Shown piece by piece: positions 38,380 to 47,079 of a stretch of 64,000 nt of DNA. The DNA comes from Mycobacterium basiliense (GTDB lineage Bacteria; Actinomycetota; Actinomycetes; Mycobacteriales; Mycobacteriaceae). Where the stretch lies: the NCBI RefSeq assembly GCF_900292015.1, contig NZ_LR130759.1:124001-188000 (forward strand), read 5' to 3'. The notes below the pieces were generated by a model. The model was not told the origin of the DNA and ran no database searches. It saw only the letters and a program-made list of their open reading frames with translations. The position numbers and the translations under genes were made by a program. Within the stretch, counting starts at the first letter, position 1. Each line of letters begins with the position of its first letter.

Positions 38380-38396
38380 ATACCCCCATGGGGTAT
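38380..38396 (-). promoter_or_regulatory. CsoR-type copper-responsive operator
   Basis: ATACCCC-C-ATGGGGTAT: a G/C-tract dyad of the TACCCC...GGGGTA kind bound by Cu(I)-sensing CsoR repressors. It lies 54 bp upstream of the small gene's ATG, in the promoter position of the minus-strand copper operon. No csoR gene is in the window, so the repressor acts in trans. Confidence 0.75.
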
Positions 38397-38514
38397 GCAG
38401 TGTCAAGTGGGCCCTCTCCGATGGCCCCGGTGGCACCTGGTTGTGCGTGCCGGGCCGAGGCGTAGCCTCGAGCCATTGCGTTGCGGCGCTTGGAAGGGGT
38501 GGAAGGGAGTCGCC

Positions 38515-38985
38515 ATGAACGTCATGGTTGTGGAGGCGGGGCCCCGGCGCGTAAGCCGGTCGGTCGACGTGGCCGCCTCGGCCGCCGAGCTGTTCGCGAT
38601 GGCGGCCGATCCGACCCGCCATCGCGAGTTGGACGGGTCGGGCACGGTGCGCGACAACGTCAAGACGCCGGCGAACCTCGTTGTGGGGTCGAAGTTCTCC
38701 ACGAACATGCGGATGTTCGGCGTGCCCTACCGCATCACCAGCACGGTGACTGCCGTCAAGCCGAACGAAATGGTCGAATGGCGCCATCCGGCGGGGCATC
38801 GCTGGCGTTGGGAATTCGAATCGTTGTCCCCGACGCTGACCCGGGTCACTGAGACCTTTGACTACCACAATGCGGGCACGCTCAAGAACAAGCTGAGGTA
38901 CTACGAGCGGCTCGGCGCGGTAACGGCCAACGCGGCGGGCATCGAGGCGACGCTGGCCAAACTGCGGGATCGCTACGCCGGATAG
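38515..38985 (+). CDS. SRPBCC (START-like / polyketide cyclase) family protein
   Basis: 156 residues from ATG 38515, preceded by GGAAGGGAG. The family pattern is visible: [20 protein letters not shown] at the start, a middle beta-sheet with [15 protein letters not shown], then [11 protein letters not shown] and the final long helix. These proteins bind hydrophobic ligands in a helix-grip pocket; many mycobacterial copies have no known role. It converges on the PPOX-type gene with 4 bp between stops. Confidence 0.8.
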   Translation: MNVMVVEAGPRRVSRSVDVAASAAELFAMAADPTRHRELDGSGTVRDNVKTPANLVVGSKFSTNMRMFGVPYRITSTVTAVKPNEMVEWRHPAGHRWRWEFESLSPTLTRVTETFDYHNAGTLKNKLRYYERLGAVTANAAGIEATLAKLRDRYAG

Positions 38986-38989
38986 TTCG

Positions 38990-39544
38990 TCAGGTCGGAT
39001 CGGTGGCATCCCACGGGACCACGCCGGACGCCCAATGTGTCAGCTGCCGCACTTGGTCGTTGCGATGCAGGTGGCGCGGCGGCGTTGCAAAGGTCGAGTA
39101 GGGCCGGCAGCGGATCACCACGCGGTTCTCCCGCTCGCACATGGCCGCAACCGCCGGGCGAGCCGGTTCGCCGAGTTGCTGCCCGGACATGCGGCCGGCG
39201 ACCGCCATCATGACCTCGACCGCCAAGTCGCGGTCCGCGTCCAAGGTGGCATCGGCGTAGACCTGCAGATAGGCAAAGGGCCAGCGTTCGTCGAGTACGC
39301 ACAAGCTGACCTTGCCATCGCGTGGCACAACGCGGGCCTTGCCGCGACCGGCCATCGTCGAAACCAATAGTTCACCGTCATCGGTGGGGATGTAGTACAC
39401 GATCGACATCCCCGGTCCGTGATTGCGGCGACGGTAGCCAAACACGCAGGTGCGGTGCGTCCGGACGAATTCGCGGCGCTCGGACGGGAGCATGTCGCGG
39501 TCGGTTGGCGCGCTGAACGGATTTGCTGACAAGGGGAGAAACAC
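38990..39544 (-). CDS. Pyridoxamine-5'-phosphate-oxidase-like / F420-dependent flavin fold protein
   Basis: 184 residues. Split-barrel pattern: SERREFVRTHRTCVFGYR, then GMSIVYYIPTDDGELLVST and KVSLCVLDERWPFAYLQVYA. These are features of PPOX-type flavin or F420-binding proteins, abundant in mycobacteria and active on varied redox substrates. The cofactor is not certain from sequence. It is divergent from the TetR gene at 39601, with the operator between them, so it is likely under its control. Confidence 0.82.
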   Translation of the reverse strand: MFLPLSANPFSAPTDRDMLPSERREFVRTHRTCVFGYRRRNHGPGMSIVYYIPTDDGELLVSTMAGRGKARVVPRDGKVSLCVLDERWPFAYLQVYADATLDADRDLAVEVMMAVAGRMSGQQLGEPARPAVAAMCERENRVVIRCRPYSTFATPPRHLHRNDQVRQLTHWASGVVPWDATDPT

Positions 39545-39584
39545 GACGAAACGTCCTTGTGGTCACGGGCGTTGACCCACTGCA

Positions 39585-39613
39585 TATTTATGGATACAGT
39601 GTGTCCATAAATA
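39585..39613. promoter_or_regulatory. 29-bp dyad operator overlapping the tetR start
   Basis: The arms TATTTATGGA and TCCATAAATA are exact reverse complements; the 9-bp centre (TACAGTGTG) is nearly symmetric too. The GTG start of the TetR gene (39601) lies inside it, and the divergent PPOX gene begins 41 bp away. This is a strong candidate for the TetR autoregulatory site. Confidence 0.82.
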
Positions 39614-40281
39614 CAAATGATGTCAACCCGCGGTCGTTGGGCCAGCGTGGACGTCCTGCGTTGGAGCCGGACCGGATCGTCGGGGCCGCCCTGGAGCTCG
39701 TCGACGAACGGGGTGCCGAGGCGCTGTCGATGCGATCGCTGGCGCAGCACCTCGAATCGGGTACCGCGACCCTCTACCGGCATTTCGCCAACCGTGCGGA
39801 GTTGGTGGCCAAGGTGGTCGATCGGATGCTCGGCGAAGTGGATCTCGATGATTTCTCGATGGCCGGGCTGACCTGGCAGCAAGCATGTATCTTGTTCGCA
39901 CAGAAAAGGTTTGACGTGCTGTGCCGACACGGTCATGTCGCTCCGCTGTTGATCGGAGACATTCCGATGGGCGCCAATGCGATGGCGCATCGGGAGTTCA
40001 TGTTCACGGTGTTGCTCGACAACGGCTTTTCCCCGGTCACCGCGGCGCATGTTTACGCCACCTTGTCGCGCTACGTCCTGGGCTTCGCCATTCAGGTGTC
40101 CGGATCGGCGACTACCGGTGATCGCGATGGCGAGCTTTCAGCGGCGTTTCAGCGGCTGGATCCGTCCCGCTATCCCGCTACAGTGGCGGTCTCCGAGGCC
40201 CTACCCGTCGACTTGTCGGAGGAGTTTGTATTTGGCCTACGGCTCATCGTCGTGGGACTAGAAAACAGGTCGTGGGACTAG
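39601..40281 (+). CDS. TetR-family transcriptional regulator
   Basis: 226 residues from GTG 39601, which lies within the dyad operator; the transcript may be leaderless. HTH: ALSMRSLAQHLESGTATLYR followed by HFANRAELV. The C-terminal domain is typical of the TetR_C group with a long FTVLLDNGFSPVTAAHVYATL helix. The gene ends inside a 20-bp tandem repeat, so its last residues are set by repeat sequence. It is divergent from the PPOX-type protein gene. Confidence 0.86.
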   Translation: MSINTNDVNPRSLGQRGRPALEPDRIVGAALELVDERGAEALSMRSLAQHLESGTATLYRHFANRAELVAKVVDRMLGEVDLDDFSMAGLTWQQACILFAQKRFDVLCRHGHVAPLLIGDIPMGANAMAHREFMFTVLLDNGFSPVTAAHVYATLSRYVLGFAIQVSGSATTGDRDGELSAAFQRLDPSRYPATVAVSEALPVDLSEEFVFGLRLIVVGLENRSWD

Positions 40282-40308
40282 AAAACAGGTCGTGGGACTA
40301 GAAAACAG
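40251..40308 (+). repeat. 20-bp tandem repeat, about three copies, across the tetR stop codon
   Basis: The unit CGTGGGACTAGAAAACAGGT occurs at 40251-40270 and 40271-40290, with 18 matching bases at 40291-40308. The unit length is not a multiple of three. The stop codon of the TetR gene (40279-40281) comes from the ACTAG part of the second copy read in a shifted frame. This is a VNTR-type locus. Confidence 0.92.
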
Positions 40309-40344
40309 CTGACCTGCAATCGATCGCATCGATCGTCGTGGTAC

Positions 40345-41322
40345 TCACACCCGGGGTAGCACCTTGTCGGCGAGCAGGTGCAGGCTGGCCCAGCCCTCGT
40401 CGATGGGCAACCCGCCGATGAGTGGGTTCATGACAATCTCTCTTCTGCCGCCGCGAATCTGGCCAACCAACTGTTCTGGAGTCACGATCTCGACGTTGTT
40501 GAGACCCCGCAGCTCGGTCATTGTGGCGGCAGCAGCTTCGTTGGGCCGCGGCACACCGGCGCGCTTCCAGCTGCTGTATTCGGCGGTCTCGTTCATGATG
40601 AAACGCCCGTACCGCGACCAGGCTTCGTCCGGGTCGGGGTGTAGAAGCGTCACCGTGCTGCCGTTTTCCGGGTGGTAAACAAAGCCCGTCTTTCCCCGCT
40701 CGCGGAGCTCCCGCTCATAGCGCGCTGCCAGCTCGGGCATCGGCATCGGCGGTGAGAAGGGGAGCCCGAAGCGCGCGGCACGCCGCGCTGCCGCAACGGT
40801 CATTCCGCCGACAAAGACGATGGGATGGGGGCGCGTATGCGGTTTGGGCGTCACATTGATCAGGGCGCCCCGATACTCGAAGGGCTCGTCACCCCATGCC
40901 TTCAGCAACGTCGAAAGGCCGTCATCGAGCAGGGCTCCCCGCCGCGACCAGTCCTTGCCCGCGGCGAGGTATTCCTCAGGCCGATAGCCCATCCCGGCCA
41001 CAAAGCTGAAGCGGCCCCGCGTGATGTTGTCCAGCACGGCGATATCCTCGGCCAGGCGGATCGGATCGTATAGCGGCACGATCAAGGCGTTGATGCTGAT
41101 CCGCACTGTGCGCGTGCGACCGGCGACCGCCGCGGCCAGAATCAGCGGCGACGGTAGCCAACCCGTCGCGGCCAGATGATGTTCCTCGGCGCTCACGGCG
41201 GTGAATCCGTGGGTATCGGCGTATTCGGCCATCGCCAGCGCGGCCTGATACCGACCGGCATGGCGGGCCGCGGGATCGGCGATATTGGTCATGTTCAGGC
41301 GCAGCGCGGTGAGCAGGCTCAT
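40345..41322 (-). CDS. LLM-class (luciferase-like) flavin/F420-dependent monooxygenase
   Basis: 325 residues from ATG 41322. TIM-barrel luciferase-family pattern: ADTHGFTAVSAEEHHLAATG, RTVRISINALIVPLYDPIRL, EDIAVLDNITRGRFSFVAGM and GYRPEEY. The HPIVFVGGMT segment is in the cofactor-binding region. Whether it uses FMN or F420 cannot be told. It lies 7 bp downstream of the minus-strand TetR gene (41330-41989) in one operon, so the TetR probably regulates it. Confidence 0.87.
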   Translation of the reverse strand: MSLLTALRLNMTNIADPAARHAGRYQAALAMAEYADTHGFTAVSAEEHHLAATGWLPSPLILAAAVAGRTRTVRISINALIVPLYDPIRLAEDIAVLDNITRGRFSFVAGMGYRPEEYLAAGKDWSRRGALLDDGLSTLLKAWGDEPFEYRGALINVTPKPHTRPHPIVFVGGMTVAAARRAARFGLPFSPPMPMPELAARYERELRERGKTGFVYHPENGSTVTLLHPDPDEAWSRYGRFIMNETAEYSSWKRAGVPRPNEAAAATMTELRGLNNVEIVTPEQLVGQIRGGRREIVMNPLIGGLPIDEGWASLHLLADKVLPRV

Positions 41323-41329
41323 CGCCGGG

Positions 41330-41989
41330 TCAGCGCTGCCGCGCGACGACGGGCTGCGCACCGAACAGCGTCCCACGGATCATCTTCTTCGCCGAATCGA
41401 GCGTGACCTCGTAGGCTTTCGGCGGCAGGCTCGCGGCTCGCTCCGAGAGGCCACGCGTCAACGCGCAGATGGCCTCCACGGCCGCTGGGGCGTCGGTCTC
41501 GGCCGACAGTGTCCCTTGCTCGCGCGCGTCTTCCACGATCTCGGTGACGATGTCGCGCAGCGCTCGGGAGCCGGGGTATTTCGGGCCGCCCCGTCGCCGC
41601 TGGGTAGCCGTCTCGGCGCGCACCGCGCGTAAGAACGCGGCCAGGTAAGGGTAGTCGCGTTTTAACTGCCTCGACTCGTCCAGCACCGCATCGAGGCGGT
41701 CGATGACGTCATCGGAGGTTGCCGCGGCCGCACGCAACCGTGGCAACACGATTTCCTCGATGGCTTCGCTGGTCTCTTTAAGCAGTTCGGACTTGTTGGA
41801 AAAGTAGTGATAAAGACTGCCGCTGGTCATGTCGGCAGCGCGGGCGATCTCGCGAATCGTTGCCTGCGAATAGCCGACCTCGGCCACGCACCGCATTGCC
41901 GCGGCGATGATCCGCCGGCGGGTCTGTTCGCCGCTGGCACCGACTGGTCGGCCCAGATGCGACCCCGCAGCGGATGACGTGTTGGTCAT
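41330..41989 (-). CDS. TetR-family regulator (sister of the divergent TetR at 42138)
   Basis: 219 residues. HTH: ATIREIARAADMTSGSLYHY followed by FSNKSELLKE. The N-terminus LGRPVGASGEQTRRRII and the CVAEVGYSQATIR segment are nearly the same as in the divergent TetR at 42138, so the two arose by duplication. It is followed by the LLM-class enzyme gene. A 16-bp palindrome lies between the pair. Confidence 0.88.
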   Translation of the reverse strand: MTNTSSAAGSHLGRPVGASGEQTRRRIIAAAMRCVAEVGYSQATIREIARAADMTSGSLYHYFSNKSELLKETSEAIEEIVLPRLRAAAATSDDVIDRLDAVLDESRQLKRDYPYLAAFLRAVRAETATQRRRGGPKYPGSRALRDIVTEIVEDAREQGTLSAETDAPAAVEAICALTRGLSERAASLPPKAYEVTLDSAKKMIRGTLFGAQPVVARQR

Positions 41990-42061
41990 GGAGCGCGGCG
42001 CCCACCGTCGGTTTGCCGGTTATCCACCGCGCACCTCCGCCAACGCAGAAATAATTGATCA

Positions 42062-42077
42062 GTCGAATATATTCGAC
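42062..42077. promoter_or_regulatory. Perfect 16-bp palindrome between the sister tetR genes
   Basis: GTCGAATATATTCGAC is self-complementary over its full length and lies about halfway in the 148-bp divergent region; TGTCGACA follows at 42080. It may be a shared operator for one or both regulators. Confidence 0.75.
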
Positions 42078-42137
42078 CATGTCGACAGTGTGCCCGTGGT
42101 CCAAGGGCGGGCACACACGCGAGAGGACACCACCGCA

Positions 42138-42770
42138 ATGACCCGGGCACAGCTGGGCCGCCCCGTGGGCGCCAGCGGTGAGCAGACCCGCCAGCGCATC
42201 ATCGTGGCAACCATGAAGTGCGTGGCCGAGGTCGGCTATTCGCGTGCGACGATCCGAGACATCGCCCGGATGGCCAACGTAACCAGTGCCAGCCTGTACA
42301 ACTACTTCCCGAACAAGTCGGCGCTGATCACGGCGACCATTGCGGCCCGAGCCGAGGCCGCGATGCCGAGGTTGCGTGCCGCCGCCCACGGCCCCGGCGA
42401 CGTCGTCGGTCGCATCGAGGCGGTGCTCAACGAGTGCGGTCAGTTGATGCGCGAATACCCGGATCTGGCCGCGTTCGAGTGGGCGATCCGGACGGAGAAC
42501 GCCAACCTGTTGGACGAGCCCGTCGCGGGTCGGCGGGCAACGGAGAGCGGGTTCACAACTTTTCGGGGCATCATCGAGGAGGTCATCGCCGATGCCTGCA
42601 AGCGCGGCGAACTTGGCGATCACCCCGCTCCGGGGGGCGCCGTCGAGGCGATCTATGCGCTGATCTACGGCCTGACCGAATTGGCCGCCACCTTGACGCC
42701 GAAGGAGTATCACGCCGCGCTGAATGCGGCCAAGGTATTGGTCCGAGGTGCCCTGCTCGATCATCCGTAG
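42138..42770 (+). CDS. TetR-family regulator (sister of the divergent TetR at 41989)
   Basis: 210 residues from ATG 42138. HTH: ATIRDIARMANVTSASLYNY followed by FPNKSALITA. Its first 60 residues are closely similar to those of the TetR at 41330-41989, while the ligand domains have diverged more. It lies 95 bp upstream of the first Baeyer-Villiger-type monooxygenase gene on the same strand and probably controls it through the dyad at 42807-42827. Confidence 0.88.
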   Translation: MTRAQLGRPVGASGEQTRQRIIVATMKCVAEVGYSRATIRDIARMANVTSASLYNYFPNKSALITATIAARAEAAMPRLRAAAHGPGDVVGRIEAVLNECGQLMREYPDLAAFEWAIRTENANLLDEPVAGRRATESGFTTFRGIIEEVIADACKRGELGDHPAPGGAVEAIYALIYGLTELAATLTPKEYHAALNAAKVLVRGALLDHP

Positions 42771-42806
42771 CCGCCGCTCGCGAGGCACCGGGGCGGTGAC
42801 CGGCCG

Positions 42807-42827
42807 CTTGATACGATCAAGTGATCA
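42807..42827 (+). promoter_or_regulatory. Dyad operator in the promoter of the monooxygenase pair
   Basis: CTTGAT-ACG-ATCAAG (42807-42821) is directly followed by TGATCA (42822-42827) and an AT-rich -10-like ATTATAG. TTGATCA also occurs at about 42056-42062 in the sister tetR region, and related ATCAATCGATTGAT palindromes occur at 47.0 kb, hinting at a local set of related operators. Confidence 0.6.
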
Positions 42828-42865
42828 ATTATAGAGTCGGGGTCAGGTGAGAGGGAGCCGAGACC

Positions 42866-44665
42866 TTGACCGAGACCGTTGGCCTGGCGTTCGACGTCGA
42901 AGTGCTGCGCCGCAAATACGCCCAAGAGCGCGAACGCCGATTGCGTCCCGACGGGATCGAGCAGTACCTAGAGATCGCCGGCGACTTCGCCCGGTTTGCC
43001 GAGGACCCCTGGGCGGATACCCGATTCACCCGCGAACCGTTTACCGATCAGGTCGATGTGGCGGTTATCGGCGCCGGCTTCGGTGGTCTGCTGACCGGCG
43101 CGCGGCTGCGTGAGCTGGGTGTAGCGAGTGTTCGGCTGATCGACAGGGCAGCCGATGTGGGTGGTACCTGGTACTGGAACCGATATCCCGGCATCGCGTG
43201 CGATGTGGAGTCTTACGTGTATATGCCGTTGCTCGAAGAGCTCGGTTACGTTCCGGTCGAGAAGTACTCCAAAGGCGCGGAGATCTTTGGCCATTGCCGG
43301 CGCATCGCCGAACACTACGACCTGTACCGGGATTCCTGTCTGCAGACCGATGTGCATGAGATCCGTTGGGATGCACAATGTTCACGCTGGATCATTCGGA
43401 CAAATCGGGGCGACGAGATGCGCGCCAAGTTTGTCGCGATGGCCAACGGATATCAGGCCAAACCCAAGTTGCCGGGTATCCCCGGGATTGGTTCGTTTCT
43501 CGGTCACACGTTTCATACCAGCAGATGGGACTACGGCTACACCGGTGAGAAGCTGCAGCATTTAGCCGACAAGCGCGTCGGCATCATCGGTACCGGGGCG
43601 ACCGCGGTCCAGTGTGTGCCCCACCTGGCGGCGGCAGCTCAACAGCTCTTTGTCTTCCAACGCACGCCGTCCTCGGTGGATGTTCGTGCCAATCGCCCCA
43701 CAGACCCGCAGTGGGCCAACGCATTACGGCCGGGATGGCAGCGTGCCCGCATCCAGAACTTTCAGATCCTCACTGCCGGCGGACAGGCATCCGACGATCT
43801 GGTCGATGACGCTTGGACCAGCATCACCCGGAAGCTTCCGGTGATGCGACATGACACCGACGGGTCGGTTGACCCCGAGCAACGGACTCGGGTCCTCGAG
43901 ATCGCAGACTTCACCAAGATGGAAGAGATCCGGGCCCGGGTCGACGAGCTGGTGGCCGATCGCGCCACGGCGGAGGCGCTCAAACCTTGGTACGGCTATT
44001 TCTGCAAACGGCCCTGCTTTCACGACGAGTATCTGCAGACGTTCAACCGTGACAACGTCACGCTCGTTGACACTCGCGGTATTGGTGTGGAATGCATCAC
44101 CGAGTCCGGGGCGGTCGTCGAGGGTGTGGCCTACGAACTCGACTGCTTGATATTCGCGACGGGCTTCGAGGTGGGCACTGACTACTGTCGTCGCACCGGG
44201 TTCGAGCTGATCGGCCGGGACGGCGTCCCACTCACCGAGAAATGGCGTGACGGCGTGCGCACGTTTCAAGGCTTGTGCGCGAACGGATTTCCGAACTGCT
44301 TCATCGAAAGCATCGCCCAAGCGGGACTGACGGTGAATTTCCCATATCTGCTTGATGTGCAGTCAACCCACGCCGCGTGGATCATCGCATGGGCACTCGA
44401 ACACGGCGTTGCCGAGGTGGAGGCCTCGCCCAGCGCGGAAACCGCGTGGATCGAAACGGTTTTGCAGCGCTCGACCGCGACCGCAGAGCGGGCCAAGGTA
44501 TGCACTCCGGGCTACTACAACAGGGAGGGGCGGGCCGACGCCAAGACCCGGCAGGCCAGCTTCTTCTTCGGCGGCCCAACCGAGTACGCCGATATCTTGG
44601 CGGCCTGGCGTTCCAAGGGGGACATGGCGGGGTTCGAGATCCGTGGCGCAGAAGACGGCCGATGA
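42866..44665 (+). CDS. Flavin-containing (Baeyer-Villiger type) monooxygenase
   Basis: 599 residues from TTG 42866, preceded by GAGGGAG. FAD fold VAVIGAGFGGLLTGARL, then VGGTWYWNRYPGIACDVES. The Baeyer-Villiger fingerprint appears as GHTFHTSRWDY, followed by the NADPH fold VGIIGTGATAVQCVP. The N-terminal extension of about 60 residues before the FAD motif is typical of the cyclohexanone/steroid monooxygenase branch. It inserts oxygen next to a ketone to give esters or lactones. Its stop overlaps the next monooxygenase start by 4 bp. Confidence 0.9.
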   Translation: MTETVGLAFDVEVLRRKYAQERERRLRPDGIEQYLEIAGDFARFAEDPWADTRFTREPFTDQVDVAVIGAGFGGLLTGARLRELGVASVRLIDRAADVGGTWYWNRYPGIACDVESYVYMPLLEELGYVPVEKYSKGAEIFGHCRRIAEHYDLYRDSCLQTDVHEIRWDAQCSRWIIRTNRGDEMRAKFVAMANGYQAKPKLPGIPGIGSFLGHTFHTSRWDYGYTGEKLQHLADKRVGIIGTGATAVQCVPHLAAAAQQLFVFQRTPSSVDVRANRPTDPQWANALRPGWQRARIQNFQILTAGGQASDDLVDDAWTSITRKLPVMRHDTDGSVDPEQRTRVLEIADFTKMEEIRARVDELVADRATAEALKPWYGYFCKRPCFHDEYLQTFNRDNVTLVDTRGIGVECITESGAVVEGVAYELDCLIFATGFEVGTDYCRRTGFELIGRDGVPLTEKWRDGVRTFQGLCANGFPNCFIESIAQAGLTVNFPYLLDVQSTHAAWIIAWALEHGVAEVEASPSAETAWIETVLQRSTATAERAKVCTPGYYNREGRADAKTRQASFFFGGPTEYADILAAWRSKGDMAGFEIRGAEDGR

Positions 44666-46233
44666 CCGCCCGCCAGCACTACCGTATCGGTCGGCTGCGT
44701 GCCGCGACCCGGCGGAATCGTTCGCCGAAGGTGGCGATTGTGGGCGCCGGATTCGGCGGTCTTGGTGCGGCGGTTGCCCTGCGTCGGGCTGGAATCGACG
44801 ATCTTGTGATCATCGAAAGTGGCGATGGGGTCGGCGGCACCTGGCGGCGTAATACCTACCCGGGAGCCGCCTGCGATATCCAAAGCCACCTGTATTCGTT
44901 TTCCTTCGCGCTGAACAAATCCTGGAGTCGCACCTACGCCCGCCAGCCCGAGATCCTGGCCTATCTCGAGTCGGTAGTTGACGACTTTGATCTGCGTCGG
45001 CACCTCCTGCTCGGTACCACATTGCGGTCGGCGCGCTGGAAGGTGAACGGCTGGCAGTGGGAACTGGATGTGGACCACGGAGACCGGTCCGAAACTTTGA
45101 TCGCCGATGTTGTGGTCAGTGCGGTGGGGTTGTTCGGCTCGCCGAAGCTGCCAGACATCGCAGGTCTGCCCGACTTCGGTGGCGCCCTCATGCACACCGC
45201 ACAGTGGGATCACCACGTTGATCTGAGCGCCAAGAAGGTGGCGGTAATCGGTACCGGCGCCAGTGGCGTGCAGGTAGTGCCGGAGCTAGCCAGGACCGCT
45301 GGTCGTCTTACGGTGTTTCAACGCACGCCCCCCTGGATGGTTCCCAAAGAGGACCGACCGTACAGCGCAACCGAATTGGCCCGCTTCGCACGAAGCTCTC
45401 TGGCTATCCGTCGTACCCGGTGGCAGATCTGGAAATTCCAGCACGACAACACCGCAACCTTCGCCGACGATCCGATGGTCGCTGCCCGCAGCCAGTTTGC
45501 GACCGCGTTTCTGCAGCGCGTGGTTGCCGACGATGGACTTCGGCGGGCGCTGACACCGAATTATCCGTTCCGCTGCAAACGGGTGCTACTGGGCGACGAA
45601 TATTACCGTGCTTTGCAGGAGGAGAACGTCGATCTGGTCACCACACCCATCGATCGGGTTACTCAGACCTCGATCGTCACCGCCGACGGAGTCGTCGACA
45701 TCGACGCCATTGTGCTGGCAACCGGATTCGAGACCGCACAGTACCTATCGGGCATCGAGATCATCGGTGCCGGAGGGCAGTCGTTGCACCAGCGTTGGGG
45801 CGCCGATCCAAGCGCCTACCTGGGTGTGGCCGTGGCGGGTTTCCCGAACTTCTTCATGCTGTATGGCCCCAACACGAACCAGGGTGGTAACTCGATCGTG
45901 TATATCTTGCAAGCCGGCGCGCGCCTGGTGGCCAGCGCGGTGGCCCGGTTAGCGCGCCGAGGAGGATACCTGGACGTGCGTCCCGAGGCCGAAAATCGGT
46001 ACAACGACGAGCTTTCTGGGTCTCTGGAGCGAACGATCTGGACTCAGTGCAACAGCTATTTTCGTTCGCCGACCGGGCGAATTGTCACTCAATGGCCCTA
46101 CACCGAGCTGGAGTACGCTCGACGCACGTGGCGGTTGCGTCGCAGCGATTGGGTGCACCGCAGCGGCGCAGCGGCGGCAGCCCAGGACGTTGCCGGGGCT
46201 GCGGTGCATCGGCCAGCGGCGCGATCCGGATAG
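44662..46233 (+). CDS. Second flavin-containing (Baeyer-Villiger type) monooxygenase
   Basis: 523 residues from ATG 44662, which overlaps the upstream stop (ATGA). FAD motif VAIVGAGFGGLGAAVAL, VGGTWRRNTYPGAACDIQSH, fingerprint region GGALMHTAQWDHH, NADPH motif VAVIGTGASGVQVVPEL, and the late FMLYGPNTNQGGNS block common in mycobacterial EthA-like enzymes. It is shorter than the first enzyme because it lacks the N-terminal extension. The two are related but not near-identical. Translational coupling suggests successive or alternative oxygenations in one pathway. The substrate is unknown. Confidence 0.9.
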   Translation: MTARQHYRIGRLRAATRRNRSPKVAIVGAGFGGLGAAVALRRAGIDDLVIIESGDGVGGTWRRNTYPGAACDIQSHLYSFSFALNKSWSRTYARQPEILAYLESVVDDFDLRRHLLLGTTLRSARWKVNGWQWELDVDHGDRSETLIADVVVSAVGLFGSPKLPDIAGLPDFGGALMHTAQWDHHVDLSAKKVAVIGTGASGVQVVPELARTAGRLTVFQRTPPWMVPKEDRPYSATELARFARSSLAIRRTRWQIWKFQHDNTATFADDPMVAARSQFATAFLQRVVADDGLRRALTPNYPFRCKRVLLGDEYYRALQEENVDLVTTPIDRVTQTSIVTADGVVDIDAIVLATGFETAQYLSGIEIIGAGGQSLHQRWGADPSAYLGVAVAGFPNFFMLYGPNTNQGGNSIVYILQAGARLVASAVARLARRGGYLDVRPEAENRYNDELSGSLERTIWTQCNSYFRSPTGRIVTQWPYTELEYARRTWRLRRSDWVHRSGAAAAAQDVAGAAVHRPAARSG

Positions 46234-46236
46234 TCC

Positions 46237-46963
46237 TCAACCCAGATCGAGATCGATAACGCCCCTGATGAGTTCTGCTGCGGCCAGGTCGGCGTAGGCG
46301 CCGTTGATCTGAGCCAGCGCATAGCGCGTGGTGATCATCTGGTCCAGGATTAGCTGTCCGGACTCGTACATGCTGGCTAGCAGGGGTCAGAGTGAAGTCT
46401 TGCAGCCGCACCTCGGCGGAGTGCGTCGTAGGTGCCGGCAGGCCGGTGAGCACACAGCTTCCGCCCCTGCGGGTCATCGTCAGGGCCGCGCCAACGTCGG
46501 CCGCCTCGATCATTGCGGCAGAGACCACGACGGCGTCGGCCATGACGCCGCGAGTCAACTCCCGCACCAACTCGTTGGCATCGGCAGCCGTTGCCGCCGT
46601 GTGGGTGGCGCCGAAACTCGGCGCGGATGTCCGCTTGAACTCGACCGGGTCGACCGCGACGATGCGGGCGGCGCCGCTGATCCGCGCGCCTTGGATGGCC
46701 GCGGTGCCGATGCCGCCGGCGCCGATAGCCACCACCGTGTCTTCGCCGCACACTTTGGCGCGACGCGCCGCCGAGCCGTGTCCGGGTGGGTGGCGCCAGC
46801 CTGCCCAGCGGGATGTGTTCGTCGGAGGGGCATAGGCCAGTCGCGGCCACCCGCACCAGAACTTCGCCCGCGCGCGCGGGGGATCGAGGTCGAATTCCTC
46901 GACCGTCCACGGGCGCCCGTACTCGTGAAGGGCGGCCGCGCGGGTTCTCATGGTCCTCACCAT
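46237..46963 (-). pseudogene. Zn-dependent alcohol dehydrogenase relic
   Basis: Pieces of a medium-chain alcohol dehydrogenase appear in three frames. The N-terminus (RAAALHEYGRPWTVEEFDL, then in another frame VLVRVAATGLCPSDEHI) is followed by the Rossmann part (VVAIGAGGIGTAAIQGARIS, RGGSCVLTGLPAPT), then, in a third frame, the family ending (MITTRYALAQINGAY, then IRGVIDLDLG) up to 46237. The segment with the structural zinc between the N-terminus and the Rossmann fold is deleted. At least two frame changes are needed, so the gene is dead. It lies tail to tail with the monooxygenase pair. Confidence 0.87.
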
Positions 46964-47020
46964 CTGTGCTGGCGCGGCTCAGGCGTTGCCGAGAGCGGTC
47001 GCTGGGAGCCGCTGATTATG

Positions 47021-47039
47021 CTATCAATCGATTGATTAT
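47021..47039. promoter_or_regulatory. Palindromic site, copy 1 (CTATCAATCGATTGATTAT)
   Basis: 19-bp element with the perfect 14-bp palindrome ATCAATCGATTGAT at its core, identical to the copy at 47080-47098. It lies between the dehydrogenase relic and the PE_PGRS gene. Confidence 0.82.
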
Positions 47040-47079
47040 TTGATCGATAACGCCACCGCGACCGTGCGAGGTCTGCATA

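Noticed and set aside
40251..40308. Three 20-bp repeats considered as a CRISPR array
   Set aside because: Units are directly adjacent without spacers, and no cas genes are present.
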